Shown: piece by piece, positions 1 through 8,860 of the stretch
How positions within the stretch are numbered: the first letter of the stretch is position 1
Layout of the letters: each line of letters opens with the position of its first letter
Assembly (NCBI GenBank): GCA_048500275.1
Contig: JASNYI010000001.1
Span: forward strand, 62,001 to 126,000
DNA length: 64,000 nucleotides
Origin: UBA5066 sp048500275
GTDB taxonomy: Bacteria > Acidobacteriota > Thermoanaerobaculia > UBA5066
Reading direction: 5' to 3'
Translations under genes and position numbers: made by a program
Notes under the pieces: generated by a model
What the model saw: the letters and a program-made list of their open reading frames with translations, nothing else
Databases searched by the model: none
Told to the model about the DNA's origin: nothing

Positions 1-198
1 GTACTCGGACCACCTCTCCTTCGTCACGGAGAGCCGGAGGCGATGGGCGGCCTTGCCGAGGAACGAGTCGGAGTTGACGACGTGGTCGGTGATGGCGATG
101 ACGTCGTGCCCCGAGCGGCCGAAGAGGTCGACGACCTCCGGGAGCGGATGCCGGCCGTCCGACCACGTCGTGTGGATGTGGAAGTCGCCGAGCAGCAT
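1..198 (-). CDS. PHP-domain metal-dependent hydrolase, partial (N-terminus only)
   Basis: This is the first 66 codons of a gene that continues beyond the left edge. The start ATG is at 198-196. The N-terminus reads MLLGDFHIHTTWSDG, followed about 20 residues later by HDVIAITDH. These are the HxH and TDH metal-ligand motifs of the PHP (polymerase and histidinol phosphatase) superfamily. Members are phosphoesterases or phosphatases that bind two or three metal ions. The substrate cannot be judged from this fragment. The next gene on this strand begins 75 bp upstream, so the two could be co-transcribed. Confidence 0.8.
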   Translation of the reverse strand, partial: MLLGDFHIHTTWSDGRHPLPEVVDLFGRSGHDVIAITDHVVNSDSFLGKAAHRLRLSVTKERWSEY

Positions 199-273
199 GC
201 GCAATCTCCCTTCTCGGGCCCCGACGATCGGCCGGAAGGGCGAGGGCCACGTGAGCGGGCGGTTATGGGGGCG

Positions 274-1578
274 TTAAATCAGGGGGTCGCGGCGCCCCGG
301 ATGGGGCCGGCGGAGGGAACCGGCGGCGAGGCGGCGGAACGTCTCCGCCGACGGGCGCTCCCGCCGTGCCAGAGTCTCGCGGTCCAGCTCGAGGAGGCCG
401 AACCGCGGCTCCCAGCCGTCGAGCCACTCGTAGTTGTCGACGAGCGACCAGTGGAGGTAGCCGTGGATCGGCAGCCCCTCGGCCTCGGCGGCCCGAACGA
501 CGGCGACGTGGGACTCGAGGTACGCGGAGCGCTTCGCGTCGGCCGCGTCGGCCAGGCCGTTCTCGGTGACGAGGAGTGGCTTTCCGAGCGTGGCGGCCTG
601 CCGCAGCAGGGGCAGGAACGCCTCGGGGACGACCTCCCACCCGTTGTCGGTGAGACCCCGGCCGAGCGGGTCGCGGTAGGCGTAGGAACCGAGGCGCCCG
701 CCGTCGCCGAGGAACCTCAGGTGCAGGCGCGAGTAGTAGTTCACGCCGAAGAAGTCGAGCGAGTCCGGCAGGCCCGGTCGTCGCCCGGAGAGGCGGGTGA
801 AGGGGGGAAGCCAGGCGCTCCAGCGGCCCGTCCCGAAGGCGTCGAGGAGGACCCGGTTGTAGAAGCGGTCCGCCACGCCGACGAGCAGCCGGTCGAAGGG
901 GCTCCCGGGCCTCTCGGGGACGAACCCCATCATGTTGTGCGCGACGCCGATCGCCGCGCCGGGGACAGCCTCCCGGATCCGCGCGGCGGCCGCCTCGTGG
1001 GCCGCGAGGAGGTGGTCGAGGGCGCGGGCCGCGTCGCGCGAGCTCGAGAGCCCGGGCGGGACCTGCCCGTCGAGGTAGCCGCCGAGAACGAGGACGAACG
1101 GCTCGTTCAGGACCGTCCAGCAGCGCGCGGTCGGGCCGAGAGCCCTCGCGACGCGCGAGGCGAACCGCGCGAACGCTTCGACCGACGCGGTGGAGGTCCA
1201 GGGAGTCTCCGCGTGGAACCACCGCGGGTGCGTGTAGTGGAGGAGCGTGACGACCGGCTCGAGGCCGAGGGCGGCGAGGCGCGCGACGAGCCGCGCGTAG
1301 CGCTGGAGCGCGGCCTCGTCGAACTCCCCACGGCGGGGCTCGACGCGGCTCCACGAGACCGAAAAGCGGAGGGCGTTCGCGCCGAGGGCGGCGGCCGCGG
1401 CGGCGTCCTCCTCGTACCGCTGCCAGGACCCTGCCGCCCGGCCGCAGGGGCCGCCGCGCGTCCGCCCGGCCGCCTCCCAGTCCGTCCAGTCGCACGGGTC
1501 GTCCCCCTCGACCTGGTAGTGGGAGACGGCGACGCCGAAGAGGCGGGGGCGGTCGGGGAAGGGAAACGGCGCGGGCAC
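274..1578 (-). CDS. Glycoside hydrolase family 1 (beta-glucosidase-like)
   Basis: The 434-residue protein is the usual length for a GH1 beta-glucosidase or beta-galactosidase, which hydrolyse beta-linked disaccharides with retention of configuration. The acid/base motif TVLNEP is present with Glu at about residue 159. The nucleophile motif TENG follows with Glu at about residue 339. The N-terminal aglycone/glycone loop (GVAVSHYQVEGDD) and the late LHWSLVDNYEW motif also fit. No signal peptide is visible, so the enzyme is probably cytoplasmic. The start is GTG at 1578, where the (beta-alpha)8 fold begins directly. Substrate specificity cannot be read from the sequence. Confidence 0.93.
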   Translation of the reverse strand: MPAPFPFPDRPRLFGVAVSHYQVEGDDPCDWTDWEAAGRTRGGPCGRAAGSWQRYEEDAAAAAALGANALRFSVSWSRVEPRRGEFDEAALQRYARLVARLAALGLEPVVTLLHYTHPRWFHAETPWTSTASVEAFARFASRVARALGPTARCWTVLNEPFVLVLGGYLDGQVPPGLSSSRDAARALDHLLAAHEAAAARIREAVPGAAIGVAHNMMGFVPERPGSPFDRLLVGVADRFYNRVLLDAFGTGRWSAWLPPFTRLSGRRPGLPDSLDFFGVNYYSRLHLRFLGDGGRLGSYAYRDPLGRGLTDNGWEVVPEAFLPLLRQAATLGKPLLVTENGLADAADAKRSAYLESHVAVVRAAEAEGLPIHGYLHWSLVDNYEWLDGWEPRFGLLELDRETLARRERPSAETFRRLAAGSLRRPHPGRRDPLI

Positions 1579-1585
1579 GGCGGCG

Positions 1586-1999
1586 GATGATCGCCTATCG
1601 GCGCCCCGGCTGCGGGTCCTCCTTCCGCTACGCGACGGCGCGTTCTGCGTCTGCCAGCTCGCGGCCGTCCTCGACGTCCCGGCCTCGACCGTCTAGAGCC
1701 ACCTCGCGGACCTGCGGCACGCCCGGATCATCGGCGAAATCCGGAAGGGCCGGTTCATCTGGTACACCCTCCATCGGACTGAGGGGACCGTCCCCTGGCT
1801 CCGCCTCGTCGCCCGTCAGGCCGCCGAGGCCCCGCAGGTGGTCGCCGACCACGCCCGCGCGGCGCGCATCCGGCTCGTGCCTCCCGAGATGGTCATGACG
1901 TCGACGGGCTGCTCGGTTCCCGTGGCTCCCTCCCGCGACAGACGCAGCAGGCCGTCCCGCAGCCTCTCCTCACACCCGGAGCAGTCCGCCGCGGGCTGA
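1586..1999 (+). pseudogene. Degraded ArsR-family regulator with an in-frame stop
   Basis: Reading the frame whose codons include the TAG at 1694-1696 gives a clear ArsR/SmtB winged helix: RDGAFCVCQLAAVLDVPAS, then the stop, then SHLADLRHARIIGEIRKGR and FIWYTL. The ELCVCQL-like metalloid-binding segment and the recognition helix are recognisable. The stop falls exactly in the recognition helix, where functional members have S/T-V-S-x-HL. No ATG, GTG or TTG start is present in this frame near the expected N-terminus. The frame otherwise continues to TGA at 1997-1999. The gene therefore looks inactivated, unless the TAG is a sequencing error. Confidence 0.7.
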
Positions 2000-2016
2000 G
2001 GCGAGCCCGGCCCCCC

Positions 2017-3357
2017 TCACTCTTCGATCCCGAGCGCCTTCAGCTTCTCCCAGAGGTTCTTCCGCGAGATCCCGAGCGCCTGGGCGGCGTTGCCCCGGTG
2101 CCCTTCGTGCCGCTCGAGCGTTTCCAGGAGGACGATCCTCTCGAACCGCGCCGTCATCTCGGCGAGCGTCCCCTCCAGCTCGACGCAGGGGACGCGCACG
2201 GCGCCTGCGGCCCGGCCGGCGTACTCCTCCGGAAGGTGGGCGGTGGTGATCGTCTCGGCGTCGCAGGTCGCCGCCAGCCGCTGGACGAGGTGGAGCAGCT
2301 CGCGGACGTTCCCCGGGAACCGGTGCCTTTCCAGCACCTCCAGCGCCTCCGCGGAGAACGCGATCGGGCGGCGCCGCTCCTCTCCGAGACGCTGGGCGAA
2401 GACCTGGGCGAGGAGCGGGACGTCCCCCTTCCGCTCTCTCAACGGCGGCAGGGAAACGGGCACGACCTTGAGCCTGTAGTAAAGGTCGTCCCGAAAGCGG
2501 CCCGCAGCGACCTCGGCGGAGAGGTCGCGCCGGGTCGCCGCGACGAGCCGGACGTCGACCTGGATCGGCGTGCTCGAGCCGACGCGCTCGAAACGCTGCT
2601 GCTCCAGCGCCCTGAGGAGCTTCGCCTGGACGGCGGGAGAGGCCTCCGCGACCTCGTCGAGGAAGAGCGTCCCGCCGTCCGCCTCCTCAAACCGCCCGCG
2701 CCTGAGCTTGATCGCCCCGGTGAAAGCGCCCCGCTCGTGGCCGAACAGCTCCGACTCGAGGAGCGACTCCGGCAGCGCGGCGCAGTTGACGGCGACGAAG
2801 GGCTTCCGGCGGCGCGGCGACGAGTCGTGGACGAAGCGCGCGACGACCTCCTTCCCCGTCCCCGTCTCTCCGAGGAGAAGGATCGACGTGTCGCTCGCGG
2901 CGGCCGTGGCCGCCAGCTCGACCGCGCGCCGGAAGGCGGGCGCGCTCCCGATCGGCCGGGCGAGCCCTTCCAGCTCTTCGACTCTTCGCCGCAACCTGCC
3001 GAGCTCGAGGTGTCGCTTCACCGCCGCGAGAAGCTGCGCCTCTTCGAACGGCTTCGTCAGGTATTCCGAGGCGCCCGCCCTCAGAGCTTCGACCGCATTC
3101 TGGACCGTTCCGTAGGCGGTCAGAATGATGATGGGCACTTCCGGCGTCATCCGCGTGGCCTCGGCGAGGACCGTCATTCCGTCGCCATCCGGAAGCCTCA
3201 GGTCGCAGAGGACGAGGTCCGGACGCACCATTCCGAGGACCTCGAGGGCGGCTTCGACGGTGCCGGCGACCGTCACCGCGTAGCCCTCATCCCCGAGGCA
3301 GTCTCCGAGCGCGAGCTGCAGGGACGGCTCGTCCTCAACCAGAAGCACTCTGTCCAT
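2017..3357 (-). CDS. Sigma-54-dependent response regulator (NtrC/AioR type)
   Basis: The 446 residues show three domains. A receiver domain occupies residues 1-120 with phospho-acceptor Asp52 (LVLCDLRLPDGDG). An AAA+ domain follows with Walker A GETGTGKE at about 163-170 and the sigma-54-contacting GAFTGA loop at about 210-215. A Fis-type helix-turn-helix sits at the C-terminus (AAQALGISRKNLWEKL). It would activate a sigma-54 promoter after phosphorylation. The kinase gene overlaps its start by 23 bp, so the pair is translationally coupled. The best target in the window is the sigma-54 promoter at 13038-13053, ahead of the molybdoenzyme operon that this trio follows. An analogous architecture (AioXSR, ArxXSR) controls arsenite and arsenate respiration elsewhere. 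Confidence 0.93.
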   Translation of the reverse strand: MDRVLLVEDEPSLQLALGDCLGDEGYAVTVAGTVEAALEVLGMVRPDLVLCDLRLPDGDGMTVLAEATRMTPEVPIIILTAYGTVQNAVEALRAGASEYLTKPFEEAQLLAAVKRHLELGRLRRRVEELEGLARPIGSAPAFRRAVELAATAAASDTSILLLGETGTGKEVVARFVHDSSPRRRKPFVAVNCAALPESLLESELFGHERGAFTGAIKLRRGRFEEADGGTLFLDEVAEASPAVQAKLLRALEQQRFERVGSSTPIQVDVRLVAATRRDLSAEVAAGRFRDDLYYRLKVVPVSLPPLRERKGDVPLLAQVFAQRLGEERRRPIAFSAEALEVLERHRFPGNVRELLHLVQRLAATCDAETITTAHLPEEYAGRAAGAVRVPCVELEGTLAEMTARFERIVLLETLERHEGHRGNAAQALGISRKNLWEKLKALGIEE

Positions 3358-4777
3358 CGGCTTCCCCCTTCACCACGGGCAGGCGGATCTCGAAGACCGC
3401 GCCTCCCCCTCCCGCGGGAAGGAGATGGAGCTCCCCCCCCATTTCCCGTACCGCGGCCCTCGACACGGCCAGCCCCAGACCAGTCCCCTTCCCCGTCGGT
3501 TTCGTCGTGAAGAACGGATCGAAGATCCGATCCGTCATCTCGGGCGGGACCCCCGGCCCGCTGTCGGAGACCGTCAATGCCACCTCAGACCCGTCACGTC
3601 TCGCGGTCACCCGAATCTGGCCTCCATGGGGTATCGCGTCGCACGCGTTCAGGACGAGGTTGAGGACGACCTGGGTCAGCTGCGACGGATCCGCCGAGAC
3701 GGGCCCCAGGTCCGCAGGAAAGTCCTGGGAGAGTCCGACTCGCTGTTCCTCGAGGCGTGGCGCGGCGAGTGTGAACGCCCTTTCGACCGCCTCGGGCAGG
3801 AGCATCGGCCGAGGCACCACCTCGGCCGCCCGGGCGAACCCGAGCATTCCCCGCACGGCCCGCTCGATCCGGGCGACGGCGTCGCGCAACACGGCACCGT
3901 ACCTCTCCGCCGCGCCCTGATCGGGGAGCTGACGGAGCAGCCGCTCGATCGAGGTCCGGATCCCGGCGAGCGGGTTGTTGATCTCGTGTGCCGCACCGGC
4001 GGCGAGCATCCCGACCGTGGCGAGGTGCTCCACCCGCGACATCTCCCGCTCGCGACGGCGCGAGTCCGCGTGGAGCTCCTGCAGGTGCCGGGCGGAACGC
4101 TCCATGTGCTCCGCGAGGGCCGCGACCTCGTCCCGTCCCTTCACCTCGAGCGGGGGCAGGGACCCTTCGAGGCGGAACGCCGACGCGAACCGAACGAGCT
4201 GCTCGATCGGGCGCGTCACCGAGCGGGCCAGGAGCGCGGCCGCGACGACACCCGCCCCGAGGAACGCGAGGACCATGGCCGCGATGGTGGCGACGATCCG
4301 CCCGAGGACGGCCCGCAGGTGAGCCTCCTCGACGCCGACGTGGACCTCTCCGAGCTGCCCTCCGAGGATCGGCTCGATCGCTTCGCGATACCGGCTCGGC
4401 GCGCCTGCGCCGCCTGCTCGGAGCCGGACGTCGATCTCCCCGAGCGCCTCCGCGCCGCCGCTGGCGGCGAGGCGCTCACCGTGCGGGCCGTAGACGGCGA
4501 GGAATGCGAGGTCCGGGTCCAGGGACCGGCTCTCCTCCAGGAGCTTATGGAGGTCCAGCCGGTCGTCCACGAGAAGGGGGCGCACCGCGCGCTGGGCGAG
4601 GAGACGCGCGGCGAAAACGAGGCGCCGGTCCTGCTCGGACCTGAGAGCATCGTGGGCGATACGGCCCACCAGGCCGACGTTGAGCGACCCGAACAGCAGC
4701 ACTCCCGCGGTGAGCGCGATCAGGAGCCGCGCGCGAAGCGGCCGCTCGACGGCCACGGAGCTACCGGAGCCTCGCAT
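3335..4777 (-). CDS. Membrane sensor histidine kinase (AioS/NtrB-like)
   Basis: The 480-residue kinase has a transmembrane helix near residues 17-38, a periplasmic segment of about 120 residues, and a second helix near 160-184. A HAMP-like linker (SVTRPIEQLVRFA) follows. The HisKA dimerisation helix carries His264 in AAGAAHEINNPLAGI. The ATPase domain shows an N box (LNLVLNACDAI), G1 (DSGPGVP) and G2 (GKGTGLGLAV). It probably phosphorylates the response regulator encoded next. The gene overlaps the upstream PhnD-like gene by 17 bp. The physical link to a periplasmic binding protein suggests the binding protein delivers the oxyanion signal to the periplasmic segment. Confidence 0.93.
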   Translation of the reverse strand: MRGSGSSVAVERPLRARLLIALTAGVLLFGSLNVGLVGRIAHDALRSEQDRRLVFAARLLAQRAVRPLLVDDRLDLHKLLEESRSLDPDLAFLAVYGPHGERLAASGGAEALGEIDVRLRAGGAGAPSRYREAIEPILGGQLGEVHVGVEEAHLRAVLGRIVATIAAMVLAFLGAGVVAAALLARSVTRPIEQLVRFASAFRLEGSLPPLEVKGRDEVAALAEHMERSARHLQELHADSRRREREMSRVEHLATVGMLAAGAAHEINNPLAGIRTSIERLLRQLPDQGAAERYGAVLRDAVARIERAVRGMLGFARAAEVVPRPMLLPEAVERAFTLAAPRLEEQRVGLSQDFPADLGPVSADPSQLTQVVLNLVLNACDAIPHGGQIRVTARRDGSEVALTVSDSGPGVPPEMTDRIFDPFFTTKPTGKGTGLGLAVSRAAVREMGGELHLLPAGGGGAVFEIRLPVVKGEADGQSASG

Positions 4778-5675
4778 AGGCGCTCTCGTCGGGCAGCGTG
4801 AAGCCGTCGATCAGGAGCGCCTCGAGAAGCGCCCGACCCGCAGGGTCGTCCGGGAGACGCCGGAGCTCCTGGCGCAGCTTCGCCACTTCGGTCTCGGGCG
4901 CCCCGGCCGGGACGACGATCGGGGGAATCGGGAACGGCCCTGAGCGCTCCAGGACCCGAACCCCCTCGACCTCCGCGGGAGACCGCCTCGCGAGGAAGTC
5001 GTAGATGAGCGAGTCGACGCTCGCCCCGTCCGCGAGACCGCGACGGACCGACTCGATCGAGCGGTCGTGCCCGTGCGTGTAGAGAGTCGACCCGAAGAAG
5101 AGCTCGCTCCTTTCCCCCTTCGCGACGAGCCGGCCCTTCGGGTAGCGGCATCCCGTGAGGGAGATCGGGTCGGTGAAAGCGAACCTCGCGCCGCGCAGGT
5201 CGTCGAGCGAGCGCGCCGTCGGGCGTCCCGGGCCGGCGAGGATGAGCGCGCGGTAGGTGGTGAGCCCGTCGACGACGGGCACGGCGACGATCCTCGCGGC
5301 GCGGGCCGCGCCGAGCTCGGGCCACGCGCCGGTGCAGATCCAGGCTGCGTCGACCTCGCCCCGCATCACCAGACCGTTCACCTCCCTGTACGTCCGGCGC
5401 TGCTTGAGCTCGAGCGGCCTCCCGAGCCGCTCGGCGAGGAGGCGGAAGAGATCGCCGTAGACGCCGTGGGTGCGTTCGGGCGAGATCATCGCTCCGACCG
5501 CGACCCGTAGCGGGGAGCCGGCGGGCCTCGCGGTCGCCGAGGGCCGGACCGCCGGACCCGCCGGCGGCCGCCCGAGAAACCAGAGGAGGGACTTCCGGAG
5601 GGGACTGCCGGGCACGAGCAGCGCCGCGAACAGGAGCGCGACGGCGAGCGTGGCGGCGAACGCGATGCGGCGCAC
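4761..5675 (-). CDS. PhnD/AioX-like periplasmic oxyanion-binding protein
   Basis: The 304 residues begin with a hydrophobic export signal or anchor (residues 4-22). The mature part resembles phosphate/phosphite/phosphonate ABC-type binding proteins: RVAVGAMISPERT, then EVDAAWICTG, SLDDLRGARFAFTDP and LTGCRYP. No permease or ATPase accompanies it; instead it is followed by a kinase and a response regulator. That arrangement is known for AioX, ArxX and ArrX, which sense arsenite or arsenate. Cys114 lies in the ligand-side ICTG segment and is a possible thiol ligand, but its role here is untested. An 86-bp gap separates it from the barrel gene. Phosphate or another oxyanion remains possible as ligand. 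Confidence 0.8.
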   Translation of the reverse strand: MRRIAFAATLAVALLFAALLVPGSPLRKSLLWFLGRPPAGPAVRPSATARPAGSPLRVAVGAMISPERTHGVYGDLFRLLAERLGRPLELKQRRTYREVNGLVMRGEVDAAWICTGAWPELGAARAARIVAVPVVDGLTTYRALILAGPGRPTARSLDDLRGARFAFTDPISLTGCRYPKGRLVAKGERSELFFGSTLYTHGHDRSIESVRRGLADGASVDSLIYDFLARRSPAEVEGVRVLERSGPFPIPPIVVPAGAPETEVAKLRQELRRLPDDPAGRALLEALLIDGFTLPDESAYARLR

Positions 5676-5761
5676 GGCTGGGACGATAGCTCAGAGGAGA
5701 GGGAGTCTCACGCCCCGCGGCACGGCCGGGGCGGGGCCCCGGCCGGCCGGAGGGTACGCGA

Positions 5762-7855
5762 TCAGAACCCGAAGGTCACCCCGACGCTGAACTCCTGGAG
5801 CCTGCCCGACAGCTCGGACGAGACCTTGTCGTCGTAGTCGCCGTAGGCGTACTGGAGGTTGACCTGCGCTCGCTTCGAGAGCCTGTAGTCGGCTCCGAGC
5901 GCGACCGTCAGGGCGTCGTTGGCGATGTTCGAGTAGTCGCCGACCGGGGTCGCCAGGGAGACGATCCCGCCTTCGGAATCGGTGTAGGTGATCGAAGGCA
6001 CGACGACGAGCTTGCCGCCGAAGGTCAGGGCCGCGCCCAGGTTCCAGGCCTCGACCGTGCTGTCGTACCCGAAGGCCGGGTCGCCGATCCTCGGCAGGAC
6101 CCTCGGTCGCCAGCGCCGGAGGTCGGTCAGGACGAGGTTCCCTTCCTGGTCCCGGGAAATCCACTGGTACCCGGCGTAGACCTGCACCGTGGGCGCGGCT
6201 CCATACCAGGCCGACACGCCAAAGCTCGTCGCGTCGAGGTCCATCCGCTGAGGGGCCGACGCGGACCCGCTTCGGAAGACGAATCCGTCGTTCTTCGAGC
6301 CCTCCCATGCCAGGTTCGCGTTGACGCCGAACGCACCGGTGCTCGGCGCCCAGGCCGCGGTCGCCTTGATCCGGTTCGAGCTCGTCGGCTCGGTCACGGT
6401 CCAAGTCTCGTCCGCCGTCACATACTCGTAGCGGGCCGACCAGCGAAGCTGCCTGGCGACACGGCCGCTGGCCGAGGCCCAGATCGAGGTCGGGTTCGAC
6501 TTCGCGCCCCAGACGGCCATCCCGTCGACGATCGCGTTCGACCCGACTCCGCGCACGAACTCCCTCTCGGACGTCTCGTGGCGGGCGCCGACGCGGGCGG
6601 TGACGCCCGTGCCGTACCAACTCAGGGAACCTCCCCAGGCCGTCGTCTCGAGAGTCCGGAGGAACGGCCCGCTCAGGTTGCGGTCCTGGATCAGGTAGGT
6701 CCGCGGGCTGCCCGACGAGGTGCCCACCTGCGTCTCGTTCTTCCGCTTCGACCATCCCGCGGCCGCGTCGACCACCAGGCTGTCGGCGGCTTCGACGGTG
6801 ACCCCGCCGCCGAGCGACTGCGTCCGGACCTTCCCGTCGTACTCGGCCTGGGCCTGAAGCGGGGCCTCGGAGGTCTGCTCGAGGGTCTCCGTCGAGCCGT
6901 CGGCGAAGGCGGTGACCCGGTTGCCGATCGCCTGCTCGACGGCGAAGGCGGCCCCTTCGCGCCGGTAGCCGGCGATGAAGTTGACGGTACGGGGCTGGGT
7001 GTTGATCGCCGACGAGACCAACGCGACGTCGGCATTCGTGACGGTCGGCGCGCGATTGTCGAAATCCTCGCTGTAGACCCGGAGGCGGGTCGTGTTCCCG
7101 GCCCCCAGAGCCAGCGTCGTGTCGAGCGCGAATCGGTCGACGACCTGGTCGATCGTCTCGGTCCGCCCCCGCCAGCGTTCCGGGCTGTCGCCGGCGGGGA
7201 CCACGAGGTCCTCGACGACGCCGAAAATCCAGCTGAACTGTCTGCTGCCGCTTCTCGTCCGCCGGTCGAAGCCCACCTCGAGATTCCTCAGGAAGCCGAG
7301 GCCGGCCGCCCAGACGTGGGGCGAGAAGGCCGCCGTGACGGAGAGGTCGCCGCGGCGCCGGTACAGCTCCTGGTTCGGGTCCCGGTCGTCGTTGTAGCGG
7401 CGTGCGTAGGTGATGGTGCCCGGGGCGGGCGTCGGCAGGAACGACTCGAGGGGCCGCTGGTACTCGTGCCAGGAGAGCTCCAGGCGGCTGCCCGCCTCCG
7501 GCCGGAACCGGGCCTGCCAGAGATCGTTGAGGACGGAGGGGTTCGTGTGGACGAGCTCGAGCTTCGGCGCCCCGGGCTGAGGCCCGTACCAGGCAACGGC
7601 AAGCTCGTTCACGGTGGCGAGCGCCGTGTCGAGCCCGTCCTCGTTCCCGGCGTCGAGGGCCCGGTACCGCTGGAGGTACCCCTGGTCGCCCTCGAAGCTG
7701 TAGAAGCGGGGCATCACCCGGACGTAAGCCTCCCAGCCCCCCGTCTTCGCCGGCGTCGCGGCAGGCGCGGGCTCCTGGGCTCGCAGAGGCGTGGCCGGCA
7801 GAGTGAAGGCCACGAGGGCGGCGGAGAGGAGGCGCGACGTTCTGAAGGTCGTCAT
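5762..7855 (-). CDS. MtrB/PioB/DmsF-like outer-membrane beta-barrel
   Basis: The 697-residue product has a Sec signal peptide (about residues 1-27, ending near LRAQ). A long run of alternating amphipathic strands follows and the protein ends in Phe (SVGVTFGF), the classic outer-membrane barrel ending. The length and position right after a decaheme cytochrome match the MtrB/PioB/DmsF porins, which sheath the cytochrome across the outer membrane. The N-terminal CxxC pair reported in MtrB itself is not seen. The start ATG 7855-7853 is chosen because the signal peptide begins there; the same frame stays open far upstream over the cytochrome gene. Family assignment rests on context and architecture rather than on a diagnostic motif. 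Confidence 0.75.
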   Translation of the reverse strand: MTTFRTSRLLSAALVAFTLPATPLRAQEPAPAATPAKTGGWEAYVRVMPRFYSFEGDQGYLQRYRALDAGNEDGLDTALATVNELAVAWYGPQPGAPKLELVHTNPSVLNDLWQARFRPEAGSRLELSWHEYQRPLESFLPTPAPGTITYARRYNDDRDPNQELYRRRGDLSVTAAFSPHVWAAGLGFLRNLEVGFDRRTRSGSRQFSWIFGVVEDLVVPAGDSPERWRGRTETIDQVVDRFALDTTLALGAGNTTRLRVYSEDFDNRAPTVTNADVALVSSAINTQPRTVNFIAGYRREGAAFAVEQAIGNRVTAFADGSTETLEQTSEAPLQAQAEYDGKVRTQSLGGGVTVEAADSLVVDAAAGWSKRKNETQVGTSSGSPRTYLIQDRNLSGPFLRTLETTAWGGSLSWYGTGVTARVGARHETSEREFVRGVGSNAIVDGMAVWGAKSNPTSIWASASGRVARQLRWSARYEYVTADETWTVTEPTSSNRIKATAAWAPSTGAFGVNANLAWEGSKNDGFVFRSGSASAPQRMDLDATSFGVSAWYGAAPTVQVYAGYQWISRDQEGNLVLTDLRRWRPRVLPRIGDPAFGYDSTVEAWNLGAALTFGGKLVVVPSITYTDSEGGIVSLATPVGDYSNIANDALTVALGADYRLSKRAQVNLQYAYGDYDDKVSSELSGRLQEFSVGVTFGF

Positions 7856-7878
7856 GGCCCGTTTCCTTTCGTCCTCGT

Positions 7879-8844
7879 TCACTTCTTCAGGTGCCGGTCT
7901 TCGTGGGAACCGTGGACGGCCCCGTGACACGACGTGCACTGCCGGTACATGGCGGCCGAGAACTGGACTCCTCCGATCTCCTGCCCGTGCCGGTCGTCCG
8001 GCAGAGCGTGGCAGGTCAGGCAGACGAAGGGCTGGGCCGTCTTCAGGAGACCCGGCGCCACCGAGCCGTGCGGCTCGTGGCAGCTCGTGCAGTCTTCGGT
8101 GACCGGGGCGTGCTCGAACGCCCACGGCCCCCGCTTGTCCTCGTGGCACGACAGGCACATTGCGTTCTTCGCCCGGGTCCCCGGACGCAGGTCGCGGTGG
8201 GGGTTGTGGCAGCCCACGCACGAGATGGCCTTCTCGCGCACCGGGTGGCGGTAGGGCATCCGGAAGCGGCCCTGCTGCTCCGTGTGACAGTCGAGGCAAA
8301 GGCCGGCGTCGTACTGCTTCAGGTGTCGACCGGGCCCCGGCGCGTTCTCCTCTCCCGTCGGACGGGACCTCATCAGCATGAGCTTCGGCGTCGCGTGCGG
8401 GCTGACGTGGCACTCGAAGCAGCCGACGCGGTTGCGGCCGTGCAGGCTCCGCTCGAAGCCCGTCACGGCGGCGTCCTCGGTGTGGCAGGAGAGGCAGGTA
8501 CGGTTGCTCGCCACCTCGGTTCCCTTGCCGAAGGTGACGAGACCGGTCTTCACCGACGGGTCGGCCGCGTGAGCGGCGCCTTCGCCGTGGCACGATTCGC
8601 AGCCAGGCCTCTCGGACAGACGCCGGGTCGCGGCCGGGCCGGCGTGGACGTTCTTCTCGTACCGGGCAAACAGGTCCTCGTGGCACTCACGACAGGTCGC
8701 GTTGCCCGCCGTCTTGCCGGCCGCCCCGGCCGCTTTCGCGGCCGCCGCCGTCGCGGCGACGACACCCAGCGCGATCGCGGCGATGGCGAATCGCAGGACT
8801 CTCGATCTCACGGTCGGCTTCTTCACGGTCGTCTCTTCTCTCAT
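7879..8844 (-). CDS. Decaheme c-type cytochrome, MtrA/DmsE-like
   Basis: The 321-residue protein has an N-terminal export signal (roughly residues 15-42) and exactly ten CXXCH heme-attachment motifs (in order CRECH, CESCH, CLSCH, CFECH, CLDCH, CVGCH, CLSCH, CTSCH, CLTCH, CTSCH). Length and heme number are those of MtrA, PioA and DmsE. These cytochromes form a heme wire from the periplasm through an MtrB-type porin. The gene lies 16 bp after the molybdoenzyme gene and 23 bp before the barrel gene. In Shewanella the same pair (DmsEF) connects a surface molybdoenzyme (DmsAB). An in-frame GTG six codons downstream is an alternative start. Confidence 0.93.
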   Translation of the reverse strand: MREETTVKKPTVRSRVLRFAIAAIALGVVAATAAAAKAAGAAGKTAGNATCRECHEDLFARYEKNVHAGPAATRRLSERPGCESCHGEGAAHAADPSVKTGLVTFGKGTEVASNRTCLSCHTEDAAVTGFERSLHGRNRVGCFECHVSPHATPKLMLMRSRPTGEENAPGPGRHLKQYDAGLCLDCHTEQQGRFRMPYRHPVREKAISCVGCHNPHRDLRPGTRAKNAMCLSCHEDKRGPWAFEHAPVTEDCTSCHEPHGSVAPGLLKTAQPFVCLTCHALPDDRHGQEIGGVQFSAAMYRQCTSCHGAVHGSHEDRHLKK

Positions 8845-8860
8845 GGCGTCGTTCGCCTCG

